Source of the DNA: an uncultured Lachnospiraceae bacterium | Lineage (GTDB): Bacteria > Bacillota_A > Clostridia > Lachnospirales > Lachnospiraceae | DNA length: 12,842 bases | Reading direction: 5' to 3' | Assembly (NCBI GenBank): GCA_947175285.1 | Contig: CAMWMM010000084.1 | Coordinates: 1 to 12,842, forward strand | Shown: one piece after another, positions 6,487-12,842 of the stretch | Layout: every line of letters starts with the position of its first letter | How positions within the stretch are numbered: the stretch's first letter is position 1 | Made by a program: the position numbers and the translations under genes | Notes under the pieces: model-generated | What the model saw: only the letters and a program-made list of their open reading frames with translations | The model's database searches: none | Told to the model about the DNA's origin: nothing

Positions 6487-7419
6487 ATGAAAGCTTTTTA
6501 TAAAAAAGTGGGTATTTTTATTATGGTTTTCAGTATGTTCTGTGTGGGGATGGAACATATGTCAATCAAGGAACCCGGACGCTCTTTTATAGCGCGGGTC
6601 ACAGATAGTGAAGATTATATCAGCGGGGATGTGGGGTCAGATGAAATTAAGCCCTACATAGAACAAGTGCGGACAGAAGATAATACTACGAAACTGATTA
6701 TAGGGGACAGTGTATGTCGCCAGATGTTTATAGGGCTGCAGGAGTATAATAATGATATATGTATTGTTGGGAGTAATGGAGCCATTACGATGGCAGGACA
6801 GTATATATTGGCAGAACAATATTTGGAGCATCATCCTGCTACAACGGATATTTTCCTTATTGTTCTTCCGGAGTCGTTGTATAGAACTTTTGATACAGCA
6901 GCTGGATATCAATATACCGTGATGCCGTTTGTAGAGACAGATACATTGAAATTGCTGGATGAGAATACAGTAGCAGTTATGCAGTCTGTTTATGGTAGTT
7001 TTTTTATGCAACCGAAGGTAGTTGATTTAATAGATAAATCAGCAATTAATCGTAAAATTTATTTAAATGAGTTATGGGATAGGAGTAAGGGATATAATTC
7101 AGGTTTAGAGCTTGCAGACCAATACATTTGTAAAATTTATGAGTTATGTGAAGAACGGGGGGTGCAGTTTTATTTGTATTCTTGCCCTGTATCTGAAAGA
7201 AAGCGGGAAGGTATAGAAAATCTGATGAATCAATATGAACAGTCAAAGTTGTATCAATTTTTTCCCGATTTTTGGAATGATGTGTATTATTTTCCTGATG
7301 AGCAGTTTAGAGATGGGACACATTTTAGTGGTGATTATAATACGCAGGAATCGTATAATGAAAAAATTCAAGAAATGTTTGCAGATACCAGATTATTGCA
7401 AGTTCTGAAAATAGAATAG
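6487..7419 (+). CDS. Membrane-anchored SGNH-like acyltransferase partner of MBOAT
   Basis: The 310-residue protein has one hydrophobic segment (residues ~8-22) near its N-terminus, so the rest should lie outside the membrane. The soluble part shows SGNH/GDSL-type elements: IIGDSV (71-76, with Ser75 as candidate nucleophile), VGSNGA (94-99), and DGTHF near the end (Asp276 and His279 as the candidate D-x-x-H pair). Proteins of this type (AlgJ/AlgX, PatB and WssI are functional parallels) receive the acyl group exported by an MBOAT protein and put it on a polysaccharide. It lies directly behind the MBOAT gene. ATG 6487 is preferred over an in-frame TTG at 6481, because GAGGTG (6474-6479) is seven bases from the ATG but only one from the TTG. 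The family assignment rests on motifs and context, since overall similarity is not obvious to me. Confidence 0.72.
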   Translation: MKAFYKKVGIFIMVFSMFCVGMEHMSIKEPGRSFIARVTDSEDYISGDVGSDEIKPYIEQVRTEDNTTKLIIGDSVCRQMFIGLQEYNNDICIVGSNGAITMAGQYILAEQYLEHHPATTDIFLIVLPESLYRTFDTAAGYQYTVMPFVETDTLKLLDENTVAVMQSVYGSFFMQPKVVDLIDKSAINRKIYLNELWDRSKGYNSGLELADQYICKIYELCEERGVQFYLYSCPVSERKREGIENLMNQYEQSKLYQFFPDFWNDVYYFPDEQFRDGTHFSGDYNTQESYNEKIQEMFADTRLLQVLKIE

Positions 7420-7474
7420 CGAAAGTAAGACAGAGAATATAAAACGAACAATAAAAGAAAAGAGGTACTTTATC

Positions 7475-7513
7475 ATGAAAATTGGATTTATCGGGCTGGG
7501 AAATATGGCGGAT
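7475..7513 (+). repeat. Direct repeat of proC start, right copy
   Basis: The first 13 codons of the intact proC match 3459-3497 in 37 of 39 positions. The match begins at the ATG itself. The bases upstream of the two copies are not alike, which places the left limit of the repeat at or close to the start codon. Confidence 0.85.
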
Positions 7514-8269
7514 GCGATGATATCCGGCATGTTACAAAAAAACATAGTGAAAGCAGAGGATATTATCGGAACAGCCAAAACATCTGTGACAAGAGAAAAG
7601 ATGGCGGATAGGTACGGCATAAGTGTAAAGGATGCCAATAAAGAAGTTGCAGAAGCGGCGGACATTCTTGTGCTTGCGGTAAAACCGCAGTTTCTTGCCG
7701 AAGTCATAGCGGAAATAAAAGATGCGGTTTCTGCGGAGACACTCATTATCAGCATTGCAGCAGGAAAGACGATTGCATGGCTGGAAGAAGCTTTCGGCAG
7801 ACAGATGAAGATAGTCCGCTGTATGCCCAATACTCCTGCGCTGGTCGGCGAAGGCTGTACCGGAATCTGTGTGAATGAGCGGGTATCAGAAAAAGAAAAA
7901 AATGACAGTGTGCAGTTGATGGAAAGCTTTGGAAAGGCACATTTGATACCGGAACGGCTGATGGATGCATTGGGCGCGCTTTCAGGCAGTTCCCCGGCAT
8001 ATGTGTTCATGTTCATTGAAGCAATGGCGGATGCGGGCGTAGCGGCAGGTATACCGAGAAAGCAGGCGTACGAACTGGCGGCACAGGCTGTCTATGGCAG
8101 CGCTAAACTGGTGTTGGAAAGCGGGAAACATCCGGGAGAACTGAAAGATATGGTCTGCTCTCCGGGGGGAACAACCATTCAGGGAGTGCGCGTATTAGAG
8201 GAACAGGGAATGCGTGGAGCAGTTATCGATGCGCTTGCCGCATGTATCGAAAAAACTAAAGAATTGTAA
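7475..8269 (+). CDS. proC: Pyrroline-5-carboxylate reductase
   Basis: This enzyme reduces 1-pyrroline-5-carboxylate to proline with NAD(P)H, the last step of proline synthesis in the cytoplasm. At 264 residues it is the normal family length. The N-terminal Rossmann domain begins MKIGFIGLGNMADAM, with the GxGxMA nucleotide-binding motif. Further signatures are LAVKPQ, RCMPNTPALVGEG, ALSGSSPAYVFMFIEAMADA (the substrate-side helices) and CSPGGTTIQGV near the C-terminus. The ribosome site AGAGG (7461-7465) is weaker than the one before the broken proC fragment at 3459. The gene is GC-richer than the block upstream and looks like resident chromosome. No clear promoter is seen in the 55 bases before it, so it may be read through from the SGNH gene. 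Confidence 0.96.
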   Translation: MKIGFIGLGNMADAMISGMLQKNIVKAEDIIGTAKTSVTREKMADRYGISVKDANKEVAEAADILVLAVKPQFLAEVIAEIKDAVSAETLIISIAAGKTIAWLEEAFGRQMKIVRCMPNTPALVGEGCTGICVNERVSEKEKNDSVQLMESFGKAHLIPERLMDALGALSGSSPAYVFMFIEAMADAGVAAGIPRKQAYELAAQAVYGSAKLVLESGKHPGELKDMVCSPGGTTIQGVRVLEEQGMRGAVIDALAACIEKTKEL

Positions 8270-8279
8270 CAATTTTGTA
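8266..8279 (+). repeat. Motif GTAACAATTTTGTA flanking the sleB-like promoter, copy 1
   Basis: The motif overlaps the proC stop codon and recurs with one change at 8358-8371 (GTAACAATTTCGTA). The two copies lie on either side of the -35/-10 pair at 8319-8347. They may be paired regulator sites, or chance in AT-rich DNA. Confidence 0.4.
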
Positions 8280-8318
8280 TCTATTTCCGCTCATATTTTT
8301 TGGACAAGATGCGTAAAC

Positions 8319-8347
8319 TTGACAAAGACGTGAAGTTTTGCTAGAAT
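8319..8347 (+). promoter_or_regulatory. Sigma-A-type promoter of the SH3/SleB hydrolase gene
   Basis: TTGACA (8319-8324) and TAGAAT (8342-8347) are separated by exactly 17 bases, which is close to consensus for the vegetative sigma factor. Transcription should start near 8354, giving a leader of about 60 bases before ATG 8414. This argues for vegetative expression rather than sporulation-only control. Confidence 0.82.
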
Positions 8348-8357
8348 TATCCAAAAC

Positions 8358-8379
8358 GTAACAATTTCGTAATAATTGT
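8358..8379 (+). repeat. Motif copy 2 and inverted repeat just downstream of promoter
   Basis: GTAACAATTTCGTA (8358-8371) repeats the 8266 motif with one mismatch. Within it, ACAATT (8361-8366) is inverted as AATTGT (8374-8379) across seven bases. It lies in the first ~25 bases of the predicted transcript, a possible operator position. The function is inferred and uncertain. Confidence 0.35.
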
Positions 8380-8413
8380 AATAATAAAGTAAAATAAGCG
8401 GAGGTAGACATTC

Positions 8414-9496
8414 ATGTTAAGAGGCAGAGGCATATTCCGTATGCTGACCACTCTTATGATGAGCCTGGTCATATTCTACGGAATAGGAATAGAGGCTGCT
8501 GCATCCAACGCAAAGGAATATTTGGAGCCTTTGAACGGCGGTATTTACAATATTATTGATCCAAGTACCGGGGGCAATGAAGAGGCAATTGAGGAATTGA
8601 CGCAGATAGTGGAGGAGGCAGCAAAGGAAAAATCCGATTTGGTCATGGCAGATGTGCAGATGGCTTTAAATGTTCGTGAGGAGGCAAGCGAAGATTCTGC
8701 TAAAGTCGGGCTTCTTTACAAAGACTGCGGCGGCAGGATTTTGGAAAGAAAAGACGGTTGGACGAAATTGCAGTCCGGCAATTTAATCGGATGGGCAAGC
8801 GATGAGTATTTGCTCTTTGATAGTGATGCGGAAGCACTGGCAAGTGAGGTAGGCAATCTTATCGTGACGATTGAAACAGAGACTCTGCGCGTGCGCGGAG
8901 AGCCGAATACGGAGTCGGAAATTCTCGGACTTTTATCACAGGATGATGAGTTGGATGTGATAGAAGTTATTGACGACGAATGGATTAGTGTGGACTTTGA
9001 TAACGATGTAGCTTATGTATCGGCAGAGTTTGTAAATATGGATTTCCATATCGATGAAGGCGAAACGATGGAAGTCATCAAGAAAAGAGAGGAAGAGGCT
9101 GCTGAAGCAAAGAAAAAGGCATTACAGGAATCTAATGCGGCAATAGTTGCGGAAGCGGATGATTTGCGTCTGTTAGCAACACTGATTTACTGTGAAGCAG
9201 GCTCAGAGTCTTACGATGGAAAGCTTGCCGTAGGTGCGGTTGTGATGAACAGGGTCAGAAGCGGCGCTTATCCGAATACAATTTCGGGTGTTATTTATGC
9301 TTCCGGTCAGTTTACACCGGCAATGAACGGAAAAGTAGCAAAAGCGTATTATAACGGCATTGCGACGGAAAGCTGCTATGCGGCTGCACAGGCTGCTATG
9401 GCGGGTGCAACAAACGTAGGGGATGCAACGCATTTCAGAAAAGCGTCAACGACAACCCATGATGGTATTTTGATTGATAACCAGATTTTCTGGTGA
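8414..9496 (+). CDS. Secreted cell-wall hydrolase: two SH3 domains plus SleB/CwlJ catalytic domain
   Basis: The 360-residue protein has an N-terminal signal sequence (basic start MLRGRGIFR, hydrophobic core to about residue 25, then AAAS). Two bacterial SH3 repeats follow: ~82-136 (ALNVREEASEDSAKVGLL to WASDEYLLF) and ~152-210 (LRVRGEPNTESEILGLL to VAYVSAEFV). A charged helical linker (~217-240, KKREEEAAEAKKKAL) leads to a Hydrolase_2 (SleB/CwlJ) domain at ~249-360. That domain starts LRLLATLIYCEAGSES, where Glu261 aligns with the catalytic Glu of SleB, and continues GKLAVGAVVMNRV and ends IDNQIFW. It probably cleaves peptidoglycan glycan strands outside the cell, with the SH3 repeats binding the wall. 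The good promoter suggests growth-phase use. A role in spore germination is not implied by the domain alone. GGAGG (8400-8404) precedes the ATG. Confidence 0.92.
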   Translation: MLRGRGIFRMLTTLMMSLVIFYGIGIEAAASNAKEYLEPLNGGIYNIIDPSTGGNEEAIEELTQIVEEAAKEKSDLVMADVQMALNVREEASEDSAKVGLLYKDCGGRILERKDGWTKLQSGNLIGWASDEYLLFDSDAEALASEVGNLIVTIETETLRVRGEPNTESEILGLLSQDDELDVIEVIDDEWISVDFDNDVAYVSAEFVNMDFHIDEGETMEVIKKREEEAAEAKKKALQESNAAIVAEADDLRLLATLIYCEAGSESYDGKLAVGAVVMNRVRSGAYPNTISGVIYASGQFTPAMNGKVAKAYYNGIATESCYAAAQAAMAGATNVGDATHFRKASTTTHDGILIDNQIFW

Positions 9497-9513
9497 TATC
9501 TTTCCGATTTTCC

Positions 9514-9542
9514 TTGTTTCCATCCGGAGAATATAGTAGAAT
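9514..9542 (+). promoter_or_regulatory. Candidate promoter of the NfeD-SPFH operon
   Basis: TTGTTT (9514-9519) and TAGAAT (9537-9542) lie 17 bases apart. The -10 hexamer is the same as in the upstream hydrolase promoter, while the -35 is a weaker match. The predicted start would lie very close to the ribosome site AAGGAG (9552-9557), leaving a short leader. Confidence 0.45.
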
Positions 9543-9565
9543 AGGATGAAGAAGGAGTGAAAGTG

Positions 9566-10021
9566 ATGATAGCAATGGATTGGAATATGACAGTAATGTG
9601 GCTTGGTATTTTAGTCATTCTGGTAGTGATTGAACTGTTTACTATGGGATTGACGACAATATGGTTTGCAGGAGGCGCTTTAGTGGCTGCGTTAATATCC
9701 ATACCGGGTACGCCGCTTATCATACAAATTCTGTTTTTTTTAATCGTATCAATACTTTTACTTTATTTTACACGGCCGCTTGCCGTTAAGTATTTTAACA
9801 GAGACCGGACGAGGACAAATGTGGAAAGCTTAATCGGCAGACAGGCAATCGTCATCAGTGAAATTAATAACATTGAAGGTATTGGACAGGTCAATACGGG
9901 AGGCATGGAGTGGTCTGCAAGAAGCAGCTACCATAACGTTGTGATTCCGGTAGGCGCAGTCGTGACGGTACTTGGTATTGATGGCGTAAAATTAATTGTA
10001 GAAGAGAGAAAAGAGGGCTAA
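9566..10021 (+). CDS. NfeD-family membrane protein
   Basis: This 151-residue protein has an N-terminal membrane region with two to three hydrophobic helices (about residues 9-27, 30-45 and 50-68) and a C-terminal soluble domain (from about residue 85: SLIGRQAIVISEINNIEGIG) matching the small beta-barrel (OB-fold) domain of short NfeD proteins. NfeD proteins are commonly encoded beside SPFH/stomatin proteins and are thought to act with them in membrane organisation or quality control. That is the case here, with the next gene starting two bases after the stop. ATG 9566 is chosen because AAGGAG (9552-9557) is eight bases away. An in-frame GTG at 9557 overlaps that ribosome site. Confidence 0.87.
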   Translation: MIAMDWNMTVMWLGILVILVVIELFTMGLTTIWFAGGALVAALISIPGTPLIIQILFFLIVSILLLYFTRPLAVKYFNRDRTRTNVESLIGRQAIVISEINNIEGIGQVNTGGMEWSARSSYHNVVIPVGAVVTVLGIDGVKLIVEERKEG

Positions 10022-10023
10022 AC

Positions 10024-10944
10024 ATGGGTGCATTGTATTTCATTTTTGTATTATTGATTCTGGTTATTATCTTGCTGGCGTCCTGTATTAAGATTGTACC
10101 GCAGGCATATGCGTATGTTGTAGAGCGTCTGGGTGCATATCAGCAGACATGGCCGGTAGGTATTCATTTTAAGCTTCCTTTTGTGGATAAAGTAGCAAAG
10201 CGTGTTATCTTAAAAGAGCAGGTTGTGGATTTTGCACCGCAGCCGGTTATCACAAAAGATAATGTAACGATGAGAATTGATACGGTTGTATTTTATCAGA
10301 TTACGGATCCGAAGCTATTTGCATACGGTGTTGAGAATCCGATTATGGCGATCGAAAATCTGACAGCAACAACATTGAGAAATATCATCGGTGAGATGGA
10401 ACTTGACCAGACACTTACCTCCAGAGAGGTTATTAATACTAAAATGAGAGCTTCGCTTGATATTGCGACAGACCCGTGGGGTATTAAAGTAAACAGAGTA
10501 GAGTTAAAGAATATCATTCCTCCGGCAGCGATTCAGGATGCGATGGAGAAACAGATGAAAGCGGAACGTGAACGCCGTGAAGCGATTCTTCGTGCAGAGG
10601 GTGAGAAGAAATCAACCGTCCTTGTTGCAGAAGGTAAGAAAGAATCCGCTATTTTGGAAGCAGAAGCTGAGAAACAGTCTGCAATCCTGCGTGCGGAAGC
10701 ACAGAAAGAAAAGATGATTCGTGAAGCAGAGGGTGAAGCGGCTGCGATTTTAAAGGTACAGCAGGCGACTGCAGACGGTATCCGTATGATTCGTGAGGCT
10801 GGCGCTGATGAAGCGGTTCTGAAGATTAAGAGCTTAGAGGCATTTGAGAAAGCGGCGGACGGTCAGGCAACGAAGATTATCATTCCGTCTGAGATTCAGG
10901 GTATTGCAGGACTTGCAGCTTCCGTAAAAGAAATTATGAAGTAA
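10024..10944 (+). CDS. SPFH/Band 7 (stomatin/prohibitin-like) membrane protein
   Basis: The 306-residue protein begins with a hydrophobic anchor (~4-22, LYFIFVLLILVIILLAS). The SPFH domain follows (IVPQAYAYVVERLGAYQQTW, DNVTMRIDTVVFYQITDP, IIGEMELDQTLTSRE, WGIKVNRVELKNI). A long charged coiled coil runs from ~178 to ~245, with repeated A-E-G/A-E-K units (ILRAEGEKKS, ILEAEAEKQS, ILRAEAQKEK). The C-terminus contains IIIPSEIQGIAGLAASVKE. This is the layout of stomatin-like, QmcA-type proteins, which form large ring-like assemblies on the inner face of the membrane. It is the second gene of an operon with NfeD and ends at a strong terminator. Its exact role in bacteria is not settled. Confidence 0.94.
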   Translation: MGALYFIFVLLILVIILLASCIKIVPQAYAYVVERLGAYQQTWPVGIHFKLPFVDKVAKRVILKEQVVDFAPQPVITKDNVTMRIDTVVFYQITDPKLFAYGVENPIMAIENLTATTLRNIIGEMELDQTLTSREVINTKMRASLDIATDPWGIKVNRVELKNIIPPAAIQDAMEKQMKAERERREAILRAEGEKKSTVLVAEGKKESAILEAEAEKQSAILRAEAQKEKMIREAEGEAAAILKVQQATADGIRMIREAGADEAVLKIKSLEAFEKAADGQATKIIIPSEIQGIAGLAASVKEIMK

Positions 10945-10967
10945 TACGAATCGGAAAAACGAATGTG

Positions 10968-10998
10968 AAGGGATGGTTCGCAGGAACCATCCTTTTGT
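10968..10998 (+). terminator. Rho-independent terminator after the SPFH gene
   Basis: A perfect nine-base stem, GGATGGTTC (10971-10979) with GAACCATCC (10984-10992), closes a GCAG loop. The stem extends outward by A-T and G-U pairs and is followed by TTTT. It ends the NfeD-SPFH transcript. Confidence 0.9.
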
Positions 10999-10999
10999 A

Positions 11000-11026
11000 C
11001 TTATAGGAAATTACGCCACAGCGTAA
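11000..11026 (+). repeat. CTTATAGGAAATTA motif copy 2, with small hairpin
   Basis: CTTATAGGAAATTA (11000-11013) is identical to 338-351. In this copy the motif runs into a hairpin, TTACGC (11011-11016) pairing with GCGTAA (11021-11026) over a CACA loop. The hairpin is absent from copy 1. It lies in the leader region of the ornithine carbamoyltransferase gene. It could be a small intergenic repeat. No regulator is recognised. Confidence 0.45.
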
Positions 11027-11055
11027 ATTATTTTATTGAGAGAGGGAATAGGGAT

Positions 11056-12063
11056 ATGGATTTAAAAGGACGCAATTTTTTAAAACTTCTGGATTTTACG
11101 CCGGAAGAGATTTTATATATGCTAGATACGGCAGCAGCATTAAAAGAAAAGAAGAAAAAAGGCATTCCGGTTGATTTTCACCGCGGCAAAAACGTTGCGC
11201 TTATTTTTGAGAAAACAAGCACAAGGACAAGATGTTCTTTTGAGGTGGCAGCGCATGATTTAGGAATGGGAACCACTTATCTTGACCCGTCAGGCTCCCA
11301 AATCGGCAAAAAAGAGAGTATTGCAGATACGGCAAGAGTTTTGGGACGTATGTATGAGGGAATTGAATATCGCGGCTTCGAGCAGGAAATTGTAGACGGA
11401 CTTGCGAAATATGCAGGCGTTCCGGTGTGGAACGGTTTGACAAATGAGTTCCATCCGACACAGATGTTAGCAGATTTGTTGACAATCAGAGAACATTTCG
11501 GATATTTAAAAGGGATAAAACTGACATATATGGGAGACGCTCGTTATAACATGGGTAATTCCTTAATGGTTGCTTGCGCTAAAATGGGAATGCATTTTAC
11601 GGCATGTACGGCAAAAGCATATTTCCCGTCGCAGGAATTAACTGCGGAGTGTGAGCGGATTGCGGCGCAGACAGGCGGAAGCATTTGTTTGACGGAAAGC
11701 GTAGAAGAGGGCGCGAAAGGCGCAGATGTTGTTTATACGGATGTCTGGGTTTCAATGGGCGAGCCGGATGAAGTCTGGGCAAGCCGCATTCATGATTTAA
11801 TGCCTTATCAGGTCAATCGGAAAGTGATGGAGATTGCGGGAGAGAAAGCTGTATTTATGCACTGCCTTCCGGCATTTCATGACCTGAATACCGGAATAGG
11901 CAAAGACATCCATGAGAAATTCGGCATTCAGGAAATGGAAGTAACGGACGAAGTCTTTGAATCGCCATGTTCGATTGTGTTTGATGAAGCAGAGAATCGT
12001 ATGCATACGATTAAGGCGGTTATGGCATTGACACTCGGTTTGCCGGAGGATTTTTCCAAATAG
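11056..12063 (+). CDS. argF: Ornithine carbamoyltransferase
   Basis: This enzyme makes citrulline from ornithine and carbamoyl phosphate, or runs the reverse in the arginine deiminase pathway. At 335 residues it carries all signatures: EKTSTRTR (52-59, carbamoyl phosphate binding), HPTQ (133-136), DVWVSMGEP (229-237, ornithine side), and HCLPAFHD (269-276). Its wording, for example [26 protein letters not shown] and [18 protein letters not shown], is close to what I recall for the catabolic ArcB subtype. No arcA or arcC lies beside it, so direction cannot be decided, and argF is used as the general name. A terminator upstream isolates it from the SPFH gene. birA follows after 13 bases and may share its transcript. 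Confidence 0.96.
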   Translation: MDLKGRNFLKLLDFTPEEILYMLDTAAALKEKKKKGIPVDFHRGKNVALIFEKTSTRTRCSFEVAAHDLGMGTTYLDPSGSQIGKKESIADTARVLGRMYEGIEYRGFEQEIVDGLAKYAGVPVWNGLTNEFHPTQMLADLLTIREHFGYLKGIKLTYMGDARYNMGNSLMVACAKMGMHFTACTAKAYFPSQELTAECERIAAQTGGSICLTESVEEGAKGADVVYTDVWVSMGEPDEVWASRIHDLMPYQVNRKVMEIAGEKAVFMHCLPAFHDLNTGIGKDIHEKFGIQEMEVTDEVFESPCSIVFDEAENRMHTIKAVMALTLGLPEDFSK

Positions 12064-12076
12064 CGGGTAACAGGAT

Positions 12077-12838
12077 ATGAAGACAGATAAATCAGATATT
12101 CTTGCCCTGCTTCGTAACAGCAGGGATTATGTATCAGGGCAGCAGCTTTGTGAGCAGTTTGGTGTTTCCAGAACGGCGGTATGGAAAGCAATCAATCAAT
12201 TAAAAGAAGACGGTTATCAGATAGAGGCGGTTTCCCACAAAGGATACCGTCTGTTGGAGAGTCCGGATATACTTTCGGAAAGTGAGATTTTAAGCAGACT
12301 GACAACCGACTGGGCGGGGCGGACGCTGCATTATTTTAATGAGACAGGCTCTACCAATATTGACGCCAAACGTTATGCGGAAGAGGGAGAGCCGCATGGA
12401 ACGACCGTAGTAGCAAATACGCAGTCAGCAGGCAGAGGAAGAAGAGGAAGGCTCTGGCAGTCTCCTGCGGGCAGCGCTATTTATATGACGATTATGCTGA
12501 AACCCCAATTTGTACCGGATAAAGCGTCTATGCTCACACTTGTTATGGCGCTTAGTGTGGCGGATGCCATTGTCGAGGCGACGGGACTAGCTGCCGGAAT
12601 AAAATGGCCGAACGATATCGTTGTCAATAAGAAGAAAGTATGCGGCATCCTGACGGAAATGAATGCGGAATTGGATTACATTCAGTATGTTGTCATAGGG
12701 GTAGGCATCAATGTCAACAACAACTGCCCGGAGGAATTTCCGGAAGAAATCAGACAAACTGCTACATCACTTAAAATAGAGTCAGGGATGCAGATATACC
12801 TTGAGGCATTTTTAGAGCGTGTATTGGAACATTTTTAG
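12077..12838 (+). CDS. birA: BirA: biotin--protein ligase with repressor domain, C-terminus missing
   Basis: The product attaches biotin to carboxylase carrier proteins and, with its winged-helix domain, can repress biotin genes. Residues ~5-62 are the HTH domain (VSGQQLCEQFGVSRTAVWKAI, then HKGYRLL). The ligase core from ~80 holds GSTN, the biotinyl-adenylate loop AGRGRRGRLW, IKWPNDI, KKVCGILTEM and VVIGVGINVN. The family is usually ~320-330 residues. Here the frame stops after 253 residues, at AFLERVLEHF, losing the small C-terminal SH3-like domain that takes part in ATP and carrier binding. The stop (12836-12838) is four bases from the window end and directly follows a T5 run. One more T would read HFLED, which fits a normal continuation. 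This may be a real truncation or a one-base sequencing error. Confidence 0.9.
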   Translation: MKTDKSDILALLRNSRDYVSGQQLCEQFGVSRTAVWKAINQLKEDGYQIEAVSHKGYRLLESPDILSESEILSRLTTDWAGRTLHYFNETGSTNIDAKRYAEEGEPHGTTVVANTQSAGRGRRGRLWQSPAGSAIYMTIMLKPQFVPDKASMLTLVMALSVADAIVEATGLAAGIKWPNDIVVNKKKVCGILTEMNAELDYIQYVVIGVGINVNNNCPEEFPEEIRQTATSLKIESGMQIYLEAFLERVLEHF

Positions 12839-12842
12839 AAGA

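Noticed and set aside
3459..7513. Complete integrative element or prophage
   Set aside because: Despite flanking repeats, no integrase, transposase, relaxase, phage structural gene or replication gene is present between them.
7393..8016. 207-codon open frame on the minus strand over proC
   Set aside because: It lies opposite a clear proC, its translation is a low-complexity Ser/Ile-rich mirror with no domain, and it has no ribosome site. The other minus-strand open frames in the window are shadows of the same kind.
11056..12063. Arginine deiminase (arc) operon
   Set aside because: Only the carbamoyltransferase is present; neither arginine deiminase nor carbamate kinase is adjacent, and birA follows.

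Overview
The window looks like chromosomal DNA of a Firmicute in class Clostridia, most likely Lachnospiraceae. Purine-rich Shine-Dalgarno sites, TTGACA/TAGAAT-type promoters, moderate-to-low GC, a DUF4317 gene, a SleB-type spore-cortex-hydrolase-fold wall enzyme and a catabolic-like ornithine carbamoyltransferase point that way. This placement is inferred from gene content only. Every supported gene is on the + strand, and no gene-free stretch exceeds 300 bases.

Layout. (1) 1-1181: the end of pfkA, a terminator, and a SpoU/TrmH-family RNA 2'-O-ribose methyltransferase. (2) 1223-3437: accessory or eroding genes, namely an Mrr-like restriction protein that has lost its nuclease core by an in-frame internal deletion, a short DUF4317 protein, and an AT-rich class I SAM methyltransferase. 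(3) 3459-7474: an AT-rich block that starts with a broken 5' end of proC and stops exactly where the intact proC begins. It carries a Phd/YefM-ParE toxin-antitoxin pair coupled to a HAD hydrolase, then an MBOAT O-acyltransferase paired with a membrane-anchored SGNH-like protein, which together look like a surface-glycan O-acetylation cassette. (4) 7475-12842: GC-richer housekeeping genes: proC, an SH3/SleB wall hydrolase with a near-consensus promoter, an NfeD-SPFH membrane pair closed by a strong terminator, ornithine carbamoyltransferase, and birA, which stops early at the window edge.

Main points of interest. A 39-bp near-identical repeat of the proC start (37/39 matches) flanks the 4-kb toxin-antitoxin/acetylation block, as expected for an insertion into, or duplication around, the proC 5' end. 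The Mrr-like gene keeps its N-terminal domain and C-terminal tail but lacks the catalytic segment. The MBOAT gene contains a G8 run in a conserved motif, where a one-base slip would remove the catalytic His region. birA lacks its C-terminal domain, and one extra T in a T5 run would restore a plausible reading frame.

I see no rRNA, tRNA, CRISPR array, integrase, transposase or riboswitch. Most parts belong to known families. The unusual aspect is their arrangement and the signs of recent gene gain and decay.
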